NCBI GenBank assembly: GCA_012845835.1
Contig: JABAKD010000001.1
Span: 9,878,832-9,942,831, forward strand
Reading direction: 5' to 3'
Length of the DNA stretch: 64,000 nt
Source of the DNA: Undaria pinnatifida
Taxonomy: Eukaryota; Sar; Phaeophyceae; Laminariales; Alariaceae
This document shows positions 1-11,339 of the stretch, one piece after another (the first letter of the stretch is position 1; each line of letters starts with the position of its first letter). The notes under the pieces were generated by a model. That model was not told where the DNA came from and searched no databases. It was given only the letters and a program-made list of their open reading frames with translations. A program made the position numbers and the translations under genes.

Positions 1-51
1 AAACGAGAACTATGAACATGGAATATCAGTGAGCAACACATATAATGATAT

Positions 52-557
52 CCATCGCCAGGAACCTGCGCAGCAGGACACTTACAACTGTCAAGCGTTG
101 TGCACTACCGAATGGTGGACAGAGTTATACAACAAAATCTAGGGGATAGAACCAGTCGCTGTGCCCCAATGGCAGAGCGGCCATAGTTTGAGTTTAACAC
201 GTTTCCGCGAAACATGAAACGTATGAGGCGCAGCAATAGGACGCACGCAATCGCGCAGAACACAAAAGTACACCGCGATAGGGCTATAAGCGACAACACA
301 TGATTATATCCATCGCCAGGAACCAGCGCAGCAGGACATTTATAACTGTCGTCAAGTTTTGTGCGTTACTGAATGGTGGACAGAGTTATACAACAACATC
401 TAGGGGATAGAACCGGCCGTTGTGCCCCAACGGTAGAGCGGCCATAGTTTGATTGTAACACGTTTCGGCCAAACATGAAACGTATGAGGTGCAGCAATAA
501 AATGCACGCAGTCGGGCACAACACAACAGTACACCGCGATAAGGCTACAAGCTACAG
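52..557. repeat. Tandem repeat, two units of 258 bp
   Basis: Two head-to-tail units start at 52 and 310 with the same words (CCATCGCCAGGAACC, then GCAGCAGGACA, GAATGGTGGACAGAGTTATA, CTAGGGGATAGAACC and GTACACCGCGATA). They differ by scattered substitutions and a few small indels. A more diverged third relative lies at about 33085-33170, inside another repeat mosaic. No conserved reading frame runs through both units. Confidence 0.85.
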
Positions 558-1982
558 GTATTATTAATAGCGAGCGTGATGTTGATTTAAAAAAAAACAA
601 GGGGGTAGTTAAATAGCTAGATCCCTTACAGATTTTATTATCTTTTGACTCTCTTATTGCGTGTGTGTAGTATTCTCGTAGATCACCAAAAACATAACGC
701 CGACCCAAAATCGACGAACAAGCGCTGAAATGAACATATCGCCGGGCTCACAGCAGTAATACCAGCGAAGAAAACCAGCAAATAAACGCCAACATGGTGA
801 ACCAAAACGTATGCGGTGACCAACACTTCCAAGACCAGGACTTTTGAGTTCACCAGAGTTGGTGAAGATATTTTTTTCTGAAAGCCAGGAACGTCAAGCA
901 TATTTGTCTTTGCGGCGACACCCAAGCTCACGATGTCTGTACGAAGTTGAGGCGCGTCGAAAAAGAGACGGGAACAACTCTTGACAGTCAAATTGGGTCA
1001 TCATACTAGAACGCGACACCTCGCGCTCATGCAGATGTACATGTCGAGCACTACACGCGTGGGAAAGGTTTCGGAGCATGAATCTCGAGGTGTACCCTCA
1101 GCGTCAGCGGCAGCGGGGTCATTGTTGGTCTCCAATGTGTAATGCGCTGGATTTTCAGAAAAGAAAAGGGATTGAGTACCGCGAGCATCGAAGCATCCGC
1201 CCAACGTAAAGTTCGTGCAAGCCTCGCGCATAGAAACGAGCTACAGGGAAGGGTATCCAACTGCTCACTGGGCGACCAGTGCACCAAAGACGAAAATCTT
1301 GGTACGTTACCGCAGCAGCAGCCACTGGTGAACACATTCGATACGAGAGGGGTGCTGCTGTAGCTACCTTTCGTACAACTGGCATAGCTCGACATGTGAC
1401 GCGACAAGCAAGAACACGGGGTACTGCTGTGCTGTACCAGGTGTACTAGTACAAGTAGCCCTAGGTAGTCATTGGAAGCGGCAGGTCAGATAGCAGATAC
1501 CTTGACACGCAACCTGTATGCTGTGTTCGGCTACTCATATTAATAGTAGTATTCAAATACGCTCGGTCGCCCATTATCGAACACGCAAGTACGTATATGA
1601 GCGGGACTTTTAGCGATTTTGAGAGAACCCCCGGAAACCAGTAGAATTTTCTGGGAACATGCTACTGCGGTTCAGGCGATGCGAAGCTACGTTCATATAT
1701 ATACGAGTTTGTTCCCAACTTCCCATACCGGTTTGGAGTCTACGTGTAGATTAAACGGGCCTTTTCCAGAAGGCCAGACGTCAGAGAAACCCATGATCAA
1801 CCGCCCCGCCATGCTCTTTAGTTCGTCCGCGCGCGGTCCATGGGTGATGGATTCGACAAATCCAAGCATATGCTGTTGTCTGTACTGCTCGCGATGCTCA
1901 AAATCGCAATCCAGCGATGAGCGCCCACACAAACTCCAAGGTGAAGCCATAAAAAAAATCCCGACTCCCATTTTTCTTCTCT
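558..1982. other. Unassigned stretch, no gene recognised
   Basis: Short open frames occur on both strands, but none looks like a known family and none is supported by a splice pattern. Only A-rich and short AT repeats stand out. I see no repeat partner elsewhere in the window. Confidence 0.5.
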
Positions 1983-2063
1983 ATGAGTATCCATTGTAAT
2001 ACTGGACGATCCTCGATCCAGAAGAGCTCTGGTTTAGGCCGTCAGTTCGGGAGAACGCGTGGT

Positions 2064-2605
2064 CACCGCGGGTTTGGGGCATATCTACAGAGTGGGTATC
2101 CCGCAGATCACCACGAGGAAACGTGTAGTCCCCATAGCGCGTATAACACCAGAGTATCGATAACACTCCCGGGAAAAAAACGCCCGGCAAAATCATTGCA
2201 ACCTGCAGATCAACACCGCGGAAACATGAACAGATCATCCAGCTCCCGTAGCTCAGACCTGTGGAAACTTGTACAGATGATGCAGAAATGTGAAAATGAT
2301 CTGTATGATACCTAGTATGTTAAGTGATCTGTGTTCACCGCGGGTTTGGGGCATATTCATACAGAGTGGGTATCCCGCAGATCATCACGCGGAAACGTGT
2401 AGTCCCCACAGAGCGTACAACGTCAGAGTATTGATAACACTTCCCCGCAAAAAACGTCCGGCAAAATCAAGGCAACCTGTTGATCAACACCGCGGAAACA
2501 TGTACAAAATTATTGAGTTCCCGTAGCTCAGACCGGTGGAAACTTGTACAGATGATGCAGATATGTGACAATGATCTGTATGATGCCTAGTATGAAAGTG
2601 ATCTG
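2064..2605. repeat. Tandem repeat, two units of 272 bp
   Basis: Units begin at 2064 and 2336 with CACCGCGGGTTTGGGGCATA and share long stretches such as AGAGTGGGTATCCCGCAGATC, broken here by only a few changes, and GTGGAAACTTGTACAGATGA. A diverged version is split over 33290-33360 and 33690-33960. The leading part, about 2010-2063, also matches 33290-33325. This is the first recognisable block of the mosaic called copy A. Confidence 0.85.
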
Positions 2606-3160
2606 CTTTGTCCGGCGTTTTGTTGATTGTCACAACGGGGTATATACTCTCATTCGAAGGGCTGGCTGCAGGGCTTCCGGGGTTTGAACAAGGCAAGACC
2701 TATACCCTTAGCACTCCAACATAGTAGGTTGTTGAAGCTACTTCCTGCTGTGGCTGCTGATGCTTGACCATATTGTGCTGGTTGGCGGAAGTTTTTTTTT
2801 CTCAAGTGCTCTATACCCTGTAACGCTGTCGGCTTGTTCATTCTTACTTCACGCCCAACAGATTAAGTTGCTGCCGCTGCTGCTGCTAATATTGCTGCTG
2901 CCGCGGCTGCTGCAGACGCTACTGGGCCAATGTGGTACTGCTTGGTATTGCTGGGCATTTTTTTGGGAGGGGAGGAGCATATACTCTGATGTGAGTTGTA
3001 CTGCTCTTGATTCTGCTGACGCTAACTACATCACAAACACTGCGCAAAACACACGCGCGTACCACACACAATACGACATTCACCATGCAGTACGTTGGGC
3101 GATGCGGATGTGAGGGTCCGTCACGCTTTTCATTCGCAACGTTTGACTGATTCTACGACA
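2606..3160. other. CTG-rich stretch, no gene recognised
   Basis: Interrupted CTG/GCT triplets are dense at about 2865-2935. The open frames here owe their length to this composition. No domain or splice pattern was found. Confidence 0.5.
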
Positions 3161-3162
3161 GC

Positions 3163-3405
3163 CCCACCCAAAACCAGCGATTTCTTCAACGAACGTTTCA
3201 TCATCATGGCTGATCGACACGGGGAAGGACGCTATGAAAAATATATCGTCTTGTATTTTTCGTTTGCAAAGGTCTATCGAACGACATGGTCGGGGTGGCA
3301 AAGGGCGCCGTATTTCAGGAGACACGGCCGGGAGCTGGTCTCAAAACCAGCGATTTTGTTACAGAAAAGTCGGGGGGGGGGGGGGGGGGGTACCGTAGAA
3401 CGATC
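3163..3405 (+). repeat. Dispersed repeat D, copy 1, with poly-G run
   Basis: This copy shares with 10972-11195 the series CCAAAACCAGC, CTGCTCGACAC-like, GGGGTGG, GGAGA(C/T)(A/G)CGGCCGGGAGCTG, TTACAGAAAAGT and TACCGTAGAACGA. A reverse-complement copy lies at about 62370-62500. Copy 1 has an uninterrupted G run at about 3372-3390, replaced in copy 2 by a short GGGGGAG, so that tract is length-variable. Confidence 0.75.
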
Positions 3406-3670
3406 CGTTTCTAATAGGTGTTTCTACCGGAGTAGGAGGTCTGTACCGCAGCCAACCCCAGCAACCCCGGCGAGTATCTCCGTGGGTGTCAAGTGGAACT
3501 GTGTGTTGTATTTTAGGTGAAACCAGTGTATGAGGCAGATTCACGACGCTGAACGACTTTCTTCTATGGACGCAAACGGTCTACCGGAGCACTACATGCA
3601 TGAAGCAACCTTGCCTTATTACTATAATGCGCCCTCCACGCCACTCGCTGCTGTATAGTGCATGTATAGG

Positions 3671-3960
3671 ACTGCTGCACAGAGATTTTCAGGTCTTTTT
3701 AGCCTTGTTTTCGACTTCATAACTTCCTACCCCTCACGGCAATGAAATATTGTTTGCCTCTGGCTTTCTGCTACGACTCGAGAAGAGTTATATCCTCCGC
3801 CTGGCGAGCAGCAAGCTGTTGGTGAAAACTTTTTATTCATCGGTGATGTAGTACCCATCGTGTTAGGCTCCTGCGCGTGAATTGAATACTTCAGCGGTCT
3901 CGGGAGCTTATGGTGTTGCTGCCTCGCAAGTTTGAAATCACGAAAACATCTCGTGAGTTG
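3671..3960 (+). repeat. Dispersed repeat E, copy 1
   Basis: This is colinear with 40923-41225. Shared words include CTGCACAGAG, CATAACTTCCTACCCCTCAC, TACGACTCGAGAAGAGTT, CGCCTGGCGAGCAGCAA and CACGAAAACATCTCGTGAG. Substitutions and small indels are spread throughout, so both are old copies. It lies within mosaic copy A. Confidence 0.75.
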
Positions 3961-4330
3961 CTTTTGGCTGCACTGCTGCCTGGCGCACCCGACGTCGTCT
4001 TACGACCCACTAGGAGCGTCCCTCAATTTCGCGGGCCGTGGTTACTTGTGGGGAGCTGGAGCTGCCCGCCAGTGAAGTGCACACGGTCAGATGGGGATAT
4101 TTTTTTGTCTCGTTTTGTGTACCCTAATTTTCGACCACTGCAGCGCCTCAAAGTCGAGGTGTGGACCTCTGCTGAGCATCAGAGGGAAACCAATCTGAAG
4201 AGACTCACATCATCTGCGGATGAAGCACTCGTGACCCTGGTGTAGCCTAACCCCAATCCACGAACCAGCCGAAGTTCTAAACGAAGCGTGTTAACATAGC
4301 CATGTTTTTCACTGTTCCGATAAAACGTCT
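3961..4330 (+). repeat. Dispersed repeat F, copy 1
   Basis: Similarity to 8655-9060 is patchy: TTTCGCGGGC, AGTGAAGTGCA, ATTTTCGACC(A/G)CTGCAGC and AGTCGAGGTGT occur in the same order and spacing. The copies are heavily diverged. The 111-codon open frame across it has no recognisable domain. Confidence 0.5.
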
Positions 4331-4639
4331 AGATACTAGAGTCACCGGAAAGAAGGCGCAGAGGGGACGCTTGGGTCCCCCCGTGGCCTAATGTTACGTT
4401 ACTACCATAAAAAAAACTTCCCCGCTTCTCTCCGGCGCCCGTGGGTGTTTTTCGCGGTTCCCGCTGCGGGGCGCGCAGGAGGGCCGCCATTTTTTACGGC
4501 GCACGTTTGGGCGCCGGCCGAGCATCGTGGCATTCGCTGCGGACGCTCAAGATCGCCGAGCGGGCTCGTTTTCAAGGGGTTGCGTTCCGCTTCGCCGTGT
4601 CGCCCAGGAACTATGATACTATTAATAATAAATGTACAA
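4331..4639. other. GC-rich stretch, no gene recognised
   Basis: A GC-rich pocket at about 4430-4610 contrasts with the surrounding sequence. It contains overlapping open frames on the plus strand without a recognisable domain. Confidence 0.4.
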
Positions 4640-5411
4640 AATGCAGCTGCTGCTCTGAGAACACTTCTCAGCTTTTCTTAGACGTAGTTTTGACTTTTTG
4701 CCGCGCTAGGTTATGATGAGGATCACTCCTCGGTCCGAAACTCCCTCGTCTTGCTCCCCGACCCCAACTGCGTCGGAGGAGGCCTCGGACGTGCTAGCAC
4801 CGTGCCCGGGCTGCCGCTTGGCAAGGTGTGCTGTACTCGTTTTTCGCAAAATTATTTTGAATACGCCAGCTGTGAGTTCGACCAGTTGGGCGGTCGATAC
4901 TGAGTTTCAACAGTTGAGCGGTCTAGACTCCACGTCTCAAGCTGCGTGATTGATGACGTCTCGTCGCCAATACATGCATAGGAGTACTAGCACACAGGGG
5001 ATAAGAGAACAGAGAGGTCCAGGTTCAAGTGGTTGCACTGCTAAACATGATGATACAGCAGAAGTACGTTCGAGGTACGACGTGGTTCGGCGATTACTGC
5101 TGCTGTTGTAGTAGTCCTGCCTTACTACCCGCCGGTACTCGTATGTACCCGGCATATGATACGATCATCATGGATTCCTCGTCCTCCCGACCGTGCCATT
5201 GCTTTCTTCCTTCTATGTATACAAGCCCCCTCCGCACTCGCTCCACCTCATACTTGCAATACTGCTAATTCATTTAAAACCACACCGTACCCCTTGGCAG
5301 TAATTTGTCGCTTCTATACGATCCCTCTCTTCTTCGGTTACCTGTCTTATGGGCATGCGCGAGACGCAGGCGGGTGTCAGCCCGCCGCGGCGAGCCCTCC
5401 TGGTAGTCTAT
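4640..5411 (+). mobile_element. Mosaic repeat copy A, distal part with Helitron-like 3' end
   Basis: This is colinear with 34685-35195 plus 35710-36018; copy B is interrupted between those by a foldback insertion. Shared words include TAGACGTAGTTTTGA, TCTTGCTCCCCGACCCC, CACCGTGCCCGGGCTGC, GGTGTGCTGTACTCGTTTTT and CTTGGCAGTAATTTGTCGCTTC. Both copies stop after a GC-rich hairpin (GGCGGG ... CCCGCC near 5372-5389 in copy A), about 13 bases and CTGG followed by T. That is the layout of Helitron 3' ends (hairpin, then CTRR, insertion before T). No Rep or helicase coding sequence is seen, so at most this is a non-autonomous element. Confidence 0.5.
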
Positions 5412-5429
5412 ATGAACAAAACAGAAAGT

Positions 5430-5474
5430 TAAGTTTCAATCATTCAATCGATCGTACTCACAACTGACGTTTTT
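5430..5474 (-). repeat. Short dispersed block P (CAGCTG ... GCTTGCAA)
   Basis: This is a degenerate copy of a block of about 65 bp repeated through the window. Its core reads AGTT(G/A)AGTTTC, a TCGA-containing middle and CTCACA(G/A)CTG. It directly follows the end of mosaic copy A. Confidence 0.45.
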
Positions 5475-6354
5475 CATTTATTTCTAAATTCCATAAAAAT
5501 GGAAAAAACAGTTTGTCGGTATCGTGTTTTCTGCTGTTGTACATGCATCACACCGCCTCTGAATACAGCAGCAGCACATTGGGGTCTTTGCTTTGTGAAC
5601 ACCACGGACGGTGCTCTTATGTGCGTGTGTATTTTCATGCGTGTCATCGTAAAAGGAACACAATCTGGACGATTGTAACCCACTTTACTTACCAGGTACC
5701 GGGTTTACTGTTCCAAGGGTTTCAAAAGCATCGACGCTATCACATATAGCAGTAGCATGCACAGCGGTCTATAATCAGCGGTGCAGCAGCAACAGGTGCG
5801 TACACACCAGCAGCCGCCGCAAATTAAAGCTGCTGTCAACTCTGTGACAGGCACAAGGAGCTTTTTGTGTCCATATATGCGTGCTATCCACAGCAGGATC
5901 CAACCACAACCACCTTTTCGCGCCCAAAGAGCAACGTCAAACACACATCGGCGGTCCTCGTACATTAGACAGGTTCATACCTTGTGGCGCGCATACTGCA
6001 GTTAGTCTAGCGCGTGTATTCCCTCCTTCAGCTTGAGACAACCCCAGTATTTCAAGTTGATCACATCCCGCATAGGTACCTTCTTCTAGCATGTATTGTA
6101 CAGCATCTATATCCACCGACGCCCAAAGCTCACTCTAGTACGGCTAGGCAGGGGATCTTTTACCTTCGAACGAAGATCGGCACCAGAAGTACGTCCTAGG
6201 CCGAGACCACGTGCCACAACCCACAATTAAACACGGTGCAAACGGTAATACTGCTGCTGCTGCTTTTGCTGTTCGGTCATATCATACTGCTCTGCATCAG
6301 TGCTATTAATAACAGGGTACCGTACTTTTATACAGTTGGTTTCTCCAGGCGTGA
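5475..6354. other. Unassigned stretch
   Basis: No gene or repeat partner was recognised. CTG/CAG-rich short runs occur near 5780-5830 and 6250-6275. The palindromic word CTATTAATA(A/G), which recurs in the window, is present at about 6301. Confidence 0.4.
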
Positions 6355-6596
6355 GTAATGAGACGTATGCACCGGCATGGACCTGGCACATCGTAGACTG
6401 ACTCCCGATTTCACTTTTATATGCTTCTGGTGGAGGCATGAATTGCGTCAGCTGTGATATATGCGTGTACCACCTTGGGTTGTGTGTGTTTCCCTGGGGT
6501 ATTCCTCAGCTCTAGAGTGACTGGAGCCTGTCCTGTGACCACGGACTTGATTATGCGAGTTAATGCGAAAACAACAACAACCAGTACAGCAGCACC
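6355..6596 (+). mobile_element. 5'-truncated LINE, 3' tail only
   Basis: These bases match the last part of the 3' untranslated region of the LINE ending at 28256, and of the inverted LINE whose 3' end is at 28478. Shared words include GAGACGTATG, ATGGACCTGGCACATCGTAG, TGACTCCCGATTTCACTT, CCTCAGCTCTAGAGTGACTG and TTGATTATGCGAGTTAATG. All three end in an (AAC)n tail. Losing everything upstream while keeping the 3' tail is the usual result of incomplete target-primed reverse transcription. Confidence 0.8.
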
Positions 6597-6867
6597 ACTT
6601 TTCTACCCGTACGAATAATAGGGACCTAGCGACCAAACAGGTTCGGTGATACGGTATGCCAACCGTCTACGAGCGGTGTACGCAGTAGTACCAGCAGGAC
6701 CATGCTGCGCCCGTGTCGTACGAGCTCTTGCGTTAGGCGTGGGACACCTGATGCCCCTCAACCAAGTAATGGCCGATGGCGTATACTGCTGTGTAGCTAC
6801 GTATTCACAGATCTGTCGGCCGTGTTAATTTCCCATATTTATCGTCACGAGGGCTCGAAAATAGCCA
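6597..6867. other. Unassigned stretch
   Basis: No gene, domain or repeat partner was recognised between the LINE tail and the inverted repeat that follows. Confidence 0.4.
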
Positions 6868-7775
6868 GAGTTCCGGGAGCGCACAAGTGGACTCACAAAG
6901 AACCCCCAGGTGAAGGTGCCACAGAATGAAGCGGCGGTGCGGCTCCTCTCAGGCCTCAGGCACAGTCTTGCGGTAACGGGTAGGCTGCTGCTGTCTTACG
7001 CAAACAGACAAAGGCAGACATCATCGTAGGGATGACGGGGACAATACTTGAGTAGCCCCGCATGACACATTCTCGAAGTTTTGGAAACCCTAGCTTCGAG
7101 CAATGAATCATCCATCATCCACTGGGTCTAGTCTATAGTCTATATTACACCTTGATCCTGTCTCGCTGACGATGCTTCCCTCTTCTCTGCGTGCTTCGCT
7201 TGTTTCAGCTACCAGACAGACTGACCCAAGGTTCCCTTTGCTATACCAGGACAAGTACAAGTAACCACCCGCGTTGATCTCATTGGTCAACGAGCAATAA
7301 CCCCAAACTTCTTCCGTAAATACGTACAAAACCCTTATTTTTTCGTGCCTCGATAATAATACACGTGGTCTAAATAGCTATTTTAGTCTAATCATCGAAG
7401 CCACAACATGCACAAGCCAACAACCTCCAACCAGCCCGTGAGTAGCGACCGTTGTGGTACTTTATATTTTACGCTGTTACCAGCCCATCATCACACGTCA
7501 CAGGACATAGCTATAGTCTAGGCCAATGTGAGAATGAAGATTACGCCCAAAGCCCATCTAGGGCTGCAGAGGTGCGGTGGGCGCGAGGGGGGTCCAATGA
7601 ATGTCTGGGGCGGGGCTCCTGTAGTATTGTCCCCGTCATTAGCATTATTGGAGCCGACCCTTTCTCGCAAAAGTACCTGAGACTTGAGGGGAGCCGTCTC
7701 GTTACGTTGTTTATTGTGGCACCCCTACCTGCCTGTTTTTGGGTGAGTCCACACTGTATGCACGTCCCAGAACGC
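6868..7775. repeat. Long imperfect inverted repeat M
   Basis: The left arm (about 6868-7080) and the reverse complement of the right arm (about 7590-7775) share, in order, GTGGACTCAC, GGTGCCACA, CGGCTCC(T/C)CTCA, CTCAGG, ATGACGGGGACAATACT and AGCCCCGC. A third copy in the left-arm orientation lies at about 39329-39500. The central 7081-7589 segment has no recognisable coding sequence but contains several TAGTCTA words. It may be two inverted copies of one element or a foldback element. Confidence 0.65.
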
Positions 7776-8047
7776 CGACATTAAAAAAATGGACACTCGA
7801 TAATCGGTCTCTCGAAGGCGACGGGTACCATGTATCGTATGGGATAGGAAAAGTGACCACAAAAAATGACGAAACTTAAAATTTACAGTAACCGATCGAC
7901 CCGATGGTCCAGTTGGTTATCCTCGGATACTATTAATAGCACTACTAGCGTTGATCCTTGAGCTGGATTCCCACTGTCGTGAGCTTTGACTTTATTTGCA
8001 AAAATGCCAAAAAATATCAACTTACTAATAATACTAACCGCTGAGAG
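7776..8047. other. Unassigned stretch
   Basis: No gene was recognised. The palindromic word ACTATTAATAGCAC at about 7929 recurs exactly near 37716. Confidence 0.4.
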
Positions 8048-8185
8048 CGCCCGGCAGCGTGGGTAGGAACAACTCGACGCGAGTCGACGAGGGATGAAAA
8101 TGCTGAAATATTCTCATCATGATAAAATGAAGGCACGCACCGTGGTGGGGAGGGGGAAGGAGGGCCTGCTGTGTGACCCCGGATC
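8048..8185 (+). repeat. Dispersed repeat H, copy 1
   Basis: Two blocks match sequence near 58 kb. The first (AGCGTGGGTAG, GACGCGA and GACGAGGGA-like) corresponds to 58083-58145. The second (GATAAAATGAAGGC, GTGGGGAGGGGG and GACCCCGG) corresponds to 58420-58495. At 58 kb the blocks are separated by a MITE of family O. Confidence 0.55.
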
Positions 8186-8654
8186 CGAGCAATTACTGGG
8201 AGGGAGCGCGAGAACGCGAGGATAATAAATGGGATGGAGCAAAAAATAAAGAAGCAGTACGAAAGTAGTACGTAAGAGTGCTGTTTCGCCCTGTTTTGCC
8301 GGCTCTTCGCTTTCTAGTCCAATAATGGACCAACAACTCAGAAACGGCGACGAATTTTCGCCGCCAGCACTATTATTATTGTCGAGCATGTATGTACGCA
8401 TACTACATGTTTGTAGTGGTTCAAAATATCCGCGAAAACCCCGGCTAACTTTAGGTGAAAGCCGTTTCATCGTATACAATGTGCTTCAACCGCGGCACAT
8501 GCTAACAACACCCAAAAAATCATACTCGTATCAACGGTGGGTTTTGGCGCAAATATTCGACTTTTCTTGGTGATGTTGACTGGCAACTTTGACTTCACGA
8601 AATGACCTTGTGAGTCTTATCTGGTCGCCCACGATTGCTCCCCGCTGCACTCGA
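8186..8654. other. Unassigned stretch
   Basis: Opposing open frames of 82 and 120 codons overlap here. Neither has a recognisable domain, and no repeat partner was noticed. Confidence 0.4.
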
Positions 8655-9060
8655 CGCACGCATCTCATAGTGAGAGTGGCTTGATTTCGCGGGCTTTCGT
8701 TTCGTGTGAAAATATGTATAGTCTAGTCTATAGCTGTCCTCAAGTGAAGTGCAAAAACGTTCAGTTGAGGGTTGTTTCTTCGGCTCATTTTCTGTGTCTC
8801 CTGAGCTTCGATGATTTTCGACCGCTGCAGCATCCCAGAGTCGAGGTGTAGTCCTCCGTTCAAAAAGTGCAGACGGCCAATTGGAATAGAACCACGAGCT
8901 GCTGCTGTGGATGCAACACGATGCGTGAATAACGATGCGTGAATACCCGCAATCTCTACTGCGGCACTCGGTCTATGAATGTTGAAATGCCAGCGTTTTA
9001 AAAATGGGAAGTAATTTGGCTGCACCAAAAAAATCTCTAGATATTAAAAATGACCCAGAA
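8655..9060 (+). repeat. Dispersed repeat F, copy 2
   Basis: This is a diverged relative of 3961-4330; the shared words are listed there. It carries an insertion containing the TAGTCTAGTCTATAG motif at about 8718. Confidence 0.45.
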
Positions 9061-9305
9061 GCCCGGGGATGGGGGGTGGTCCCAAGCCGTTGATCCGGTT
9101 AGCGTGAAAGTTATTAGGTATTGCCACTCAATGCCATGGTTGCAGCGCGTATGGTGAAACGGCCTTTACCAAAAGTTAGCCCCCGGGTTTCGTGAACATT
9201 TTTAATATTTTGAACTTCTTTGTTATTGTTTGTTTATCCTCTGGTGGATGGGAAAAATAAAGGTTAGGCTCACCACAGACTGATTCTACGATAGCGGGGG
9301 GGGAA
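9061..9305. other. Unassigned stretch
   Basis: G-rich runs and AT-rich sequence lie just before the TRIM fragment. No gene was recognised. Confidence 0.4.
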
Positions 9306-9580
9306 TGGGGTAGTAGTCCGTTTGACCCCTTGCAAAAGGTTAACCGATAGCTTACCCAAACTAAGCCTCATAACACTGTCCCCCCCTGAAACGGCGGGAT
9401 AGCAGGTCGGCCGGATATACGGGCGGACCTGTCAATATCCAAGCTGTTTCATTTCAATGGAATACCGGGGAGAATATTTTCAAGCTCGACATGGGGAAAG
9501 TCTGAAAAGTTTATTGTTGTGGATGTCGAACCCACGACCCAAAAAACCCATGGTCTGTCGACGATGCTATTTGTTAAAGA
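9306..9580 (-). mobile_element. TRIM copy on the minus strand, 5' LTR lost
   Basis: Read on the minus strand, this has the end of an LTR (CTTTAACA, near 9571-9580) and a damaged primer site (TAGCATCGTCGACAG against TGGCGTCGTCGACAG in the intact element). An internal region with a tRNA-like stretch follows (GTGGGTTCGA), then a polypurine tract (CAGGGGGGGACAG) and a 3' LTR beginning TGTTATGAGGCTTAG at 9375. It matches the TRIM at 63217-63577 over its length. Only about 13 bases of the 5' LTR remain. Confidence 0.8.
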
Positions 9581-9599
9581 ATTGGAATTAATGAGGTGT

Positions 9600-10215
9600 T
9601 GTGATGAGTCGTGGTGCCGGGAAGGTGTGAGGGAAGGGACGCATGGGTATCAGCTTCGCTTGGAGATAGCACCGATTCTTCTTTGTAGATTTCTTATTAT
9701 TGGCGTTGAGCTATGGGAAGCTCGAGGAGACAGGTAATGAGCAGTGAAAGCGAGGGGTGGGGTCAGGCTCACAGAGTTCGCTTCCCCACGGCATTGCTGC
9801 TGGATTCTTCTTTGTAGATTTCATATTATTGGCGTTGAGCTATGAGAAGCTCGAGGAGACAGGAAAGGAGCAGTGAAAGCAAGGGGTAGGGGCAGGCTCA
9901 CAGAGTTCGCTTCCCCCCAGCATTGCTGCTGTGCTCTCTTCTGGACCTTCACCTATGGAACGTAAAAGGAACGTAAAAGGAACGTTCTCCTAGATATTCT
10001 ACACTACTAGGAGCGCTTGAGGCGCTTACATCTATCTATCTTGTTCAGAGGAGGAACTTTACATTACGGAGAACGCTCTTGTGGCATAATCTAGCTAAAT
10101 TCTCTGGGTTATGTCCTCCACTCAGAATATTCCGTTTAAGAGAATCTTCTTGTGGCCAATAGACCATGACTCTGCGGGATATTTACCGAATCTATTGCCA
10201 GCCATACTGAAAATC
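9600..10215 (+). repeat. Direct repeat I, copy 1, with internal 130-bp duplication
   Basis: This is colinear with 10424-10900. Shared words include GTGCCGGGAAGGTGTGAGGG, GAGCTATGAGAAGCTCGAGG, CAGAGTTCGCTTCCCC, TCTATCTATCTTGT and TGGCCAATAGACCATGACTC. In copy 1 the segment starting GATTCTTCTTTGTAGATTTC is present twice, at 9673 and 9803, and AACGTAAAAGG is also doubled. Copies this close with so little between them look like tandem duplication of one element, not an LTR pair. Confidence 0.8.
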
Positions 10216-10423
10216 TACTACATTAGCCCACCCTGAATAGTTGTATATGCAGATATCAAAACGGTCAAAGAGTGACGACAAAGTTCATCCTAAAATACCG
10301 CGAAAAGGGGTCGAAGATGCGGCTATCGATACAAACATGAGGCTATAGATTCCCCCCCACCTGGTAATGAGGCCAAACGCCACGGATAGGACCATGCACG
10401 ACCTGCCGACGACGCCAATTGTG
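10216..10423. other. Spacer between direct repeats I
   Basis: About 200 bp separate the two repeat copies. No gene or tRNA was recognised in it. Confidence 0.5.
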
Positions 10424-10900
10424 ACGAGCCGCGGTGCCGGGAAGGTGTGAGGGAAGAGACGCAGGGGTATCAGCTTTACTTGAAGACAGCACCGATTCTT
10501 CTTGGTAGATTTCTTATTATGAGCGTTGAGCTATGAGAAGCTCGAGGAGACAGGAAAGGAGGAGTGTGAGCATGGGGTGGGGTGAGGCTCACAGAGTTCG
10601 CTTCCCCCCAGCATTGCTGCTGTGCTCTCCCCTGGACCTTTACCTATGAAACGTACAAGGAACGTTCTCCTAGATGTTCTACATTACAAGAAGCGCTTGA
10701 AGCGCTTGCATCTATCTATCTTGTCCAGAGGAGGAACGTTCCATCACCGAGAACGCTCTTGTGGTATAATCTAACTAGATTCTACGGGTTATCTTGTCCA
10801 CTCAGAATATTCCGTTCAAGAGAATCTTCTTGTGGCCAATAGACCATGACTCTGCGGGCTATCTTACCGAATCTATTGCCAGCTATGCTGACACTCTCTG
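10424..10900 (+). repeat. Direct repeat I, copy 2
   Basis: This is the second copy of the element at 9600-10215, without the internal 130-bp duplication. An 86-codon frame runs through it from 10582, but the frame is broken in copy 1, so coding is unlikely. Confidence 0.8.
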
Positions 10901-10904
10901 TTAC

Positions 10905-10971
10905 AGTATTAGTTCGCTTGACCACTTGCAAAAGGTCAACCGATAGCTTACCCAAACTAAGCCGTACAACA
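10905..10971 (-). mobile_element. TRIM LTR fragment
   Basis: The reverse complement begins TGTTGTACGGCTTAGTTTGG and continues GTAAGCTATCGGTTGACC and TTGCAAGTGGTCAA. That matches most of the 84-bp LTR of the TRIM at 63011-63577. It abuts repeat D copy 2 through a C run that may be the remains of the polypurine tract. Confidence 0.75.
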
Positions 10972-11195
10972 CCCCCCCCCAAAACCAGCTATTTCCCTAA
11001 ACCGACAGTGCACGGCTGCTCGACACAAGGAAGGATGATATGAATATATGTTCTTATTTGCGAAGTACTATCGAAAGATGACGGCGGGGTGGGAAGGGGC
11101 AGCGTCTTTTAGGAGATGCGGCCGGGAGCTGATTTCAAAACCGGCGATTTCGTTACAGAAAAGTTGGGGGAGATATCATACCGTAGAACGACACC
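10972..11195 (+). repeat. Dispersed repeat D, copy 2
   Basis: This matches 3163-3405 over its whole length, with the same order of words and a shorter G tract. The reverse-complement copy is at about 62370-62500. Confidence 0.75.
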
Positions 11196-11339
11196 ACACG
11201 CCCACTATTTTCATACACACATACATGCCGTGTGTCAATTGATCTCAATAGTATGACACACAGGTTACAAATATGAGTTTCGACGAAATCTTCCAAGGTT
11301 ATGTTCTGTAGGGTTTGTGGATTCCGGAAAAGGATATGG

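Noticed and set aside
9600-10900. LTR pair of a retrotransposon
   Set aside because: Only about 200 bp lies between the copies, with no primer site or polypurine tract, and one copy has an internal duplication; a tandem duplication is simpler.
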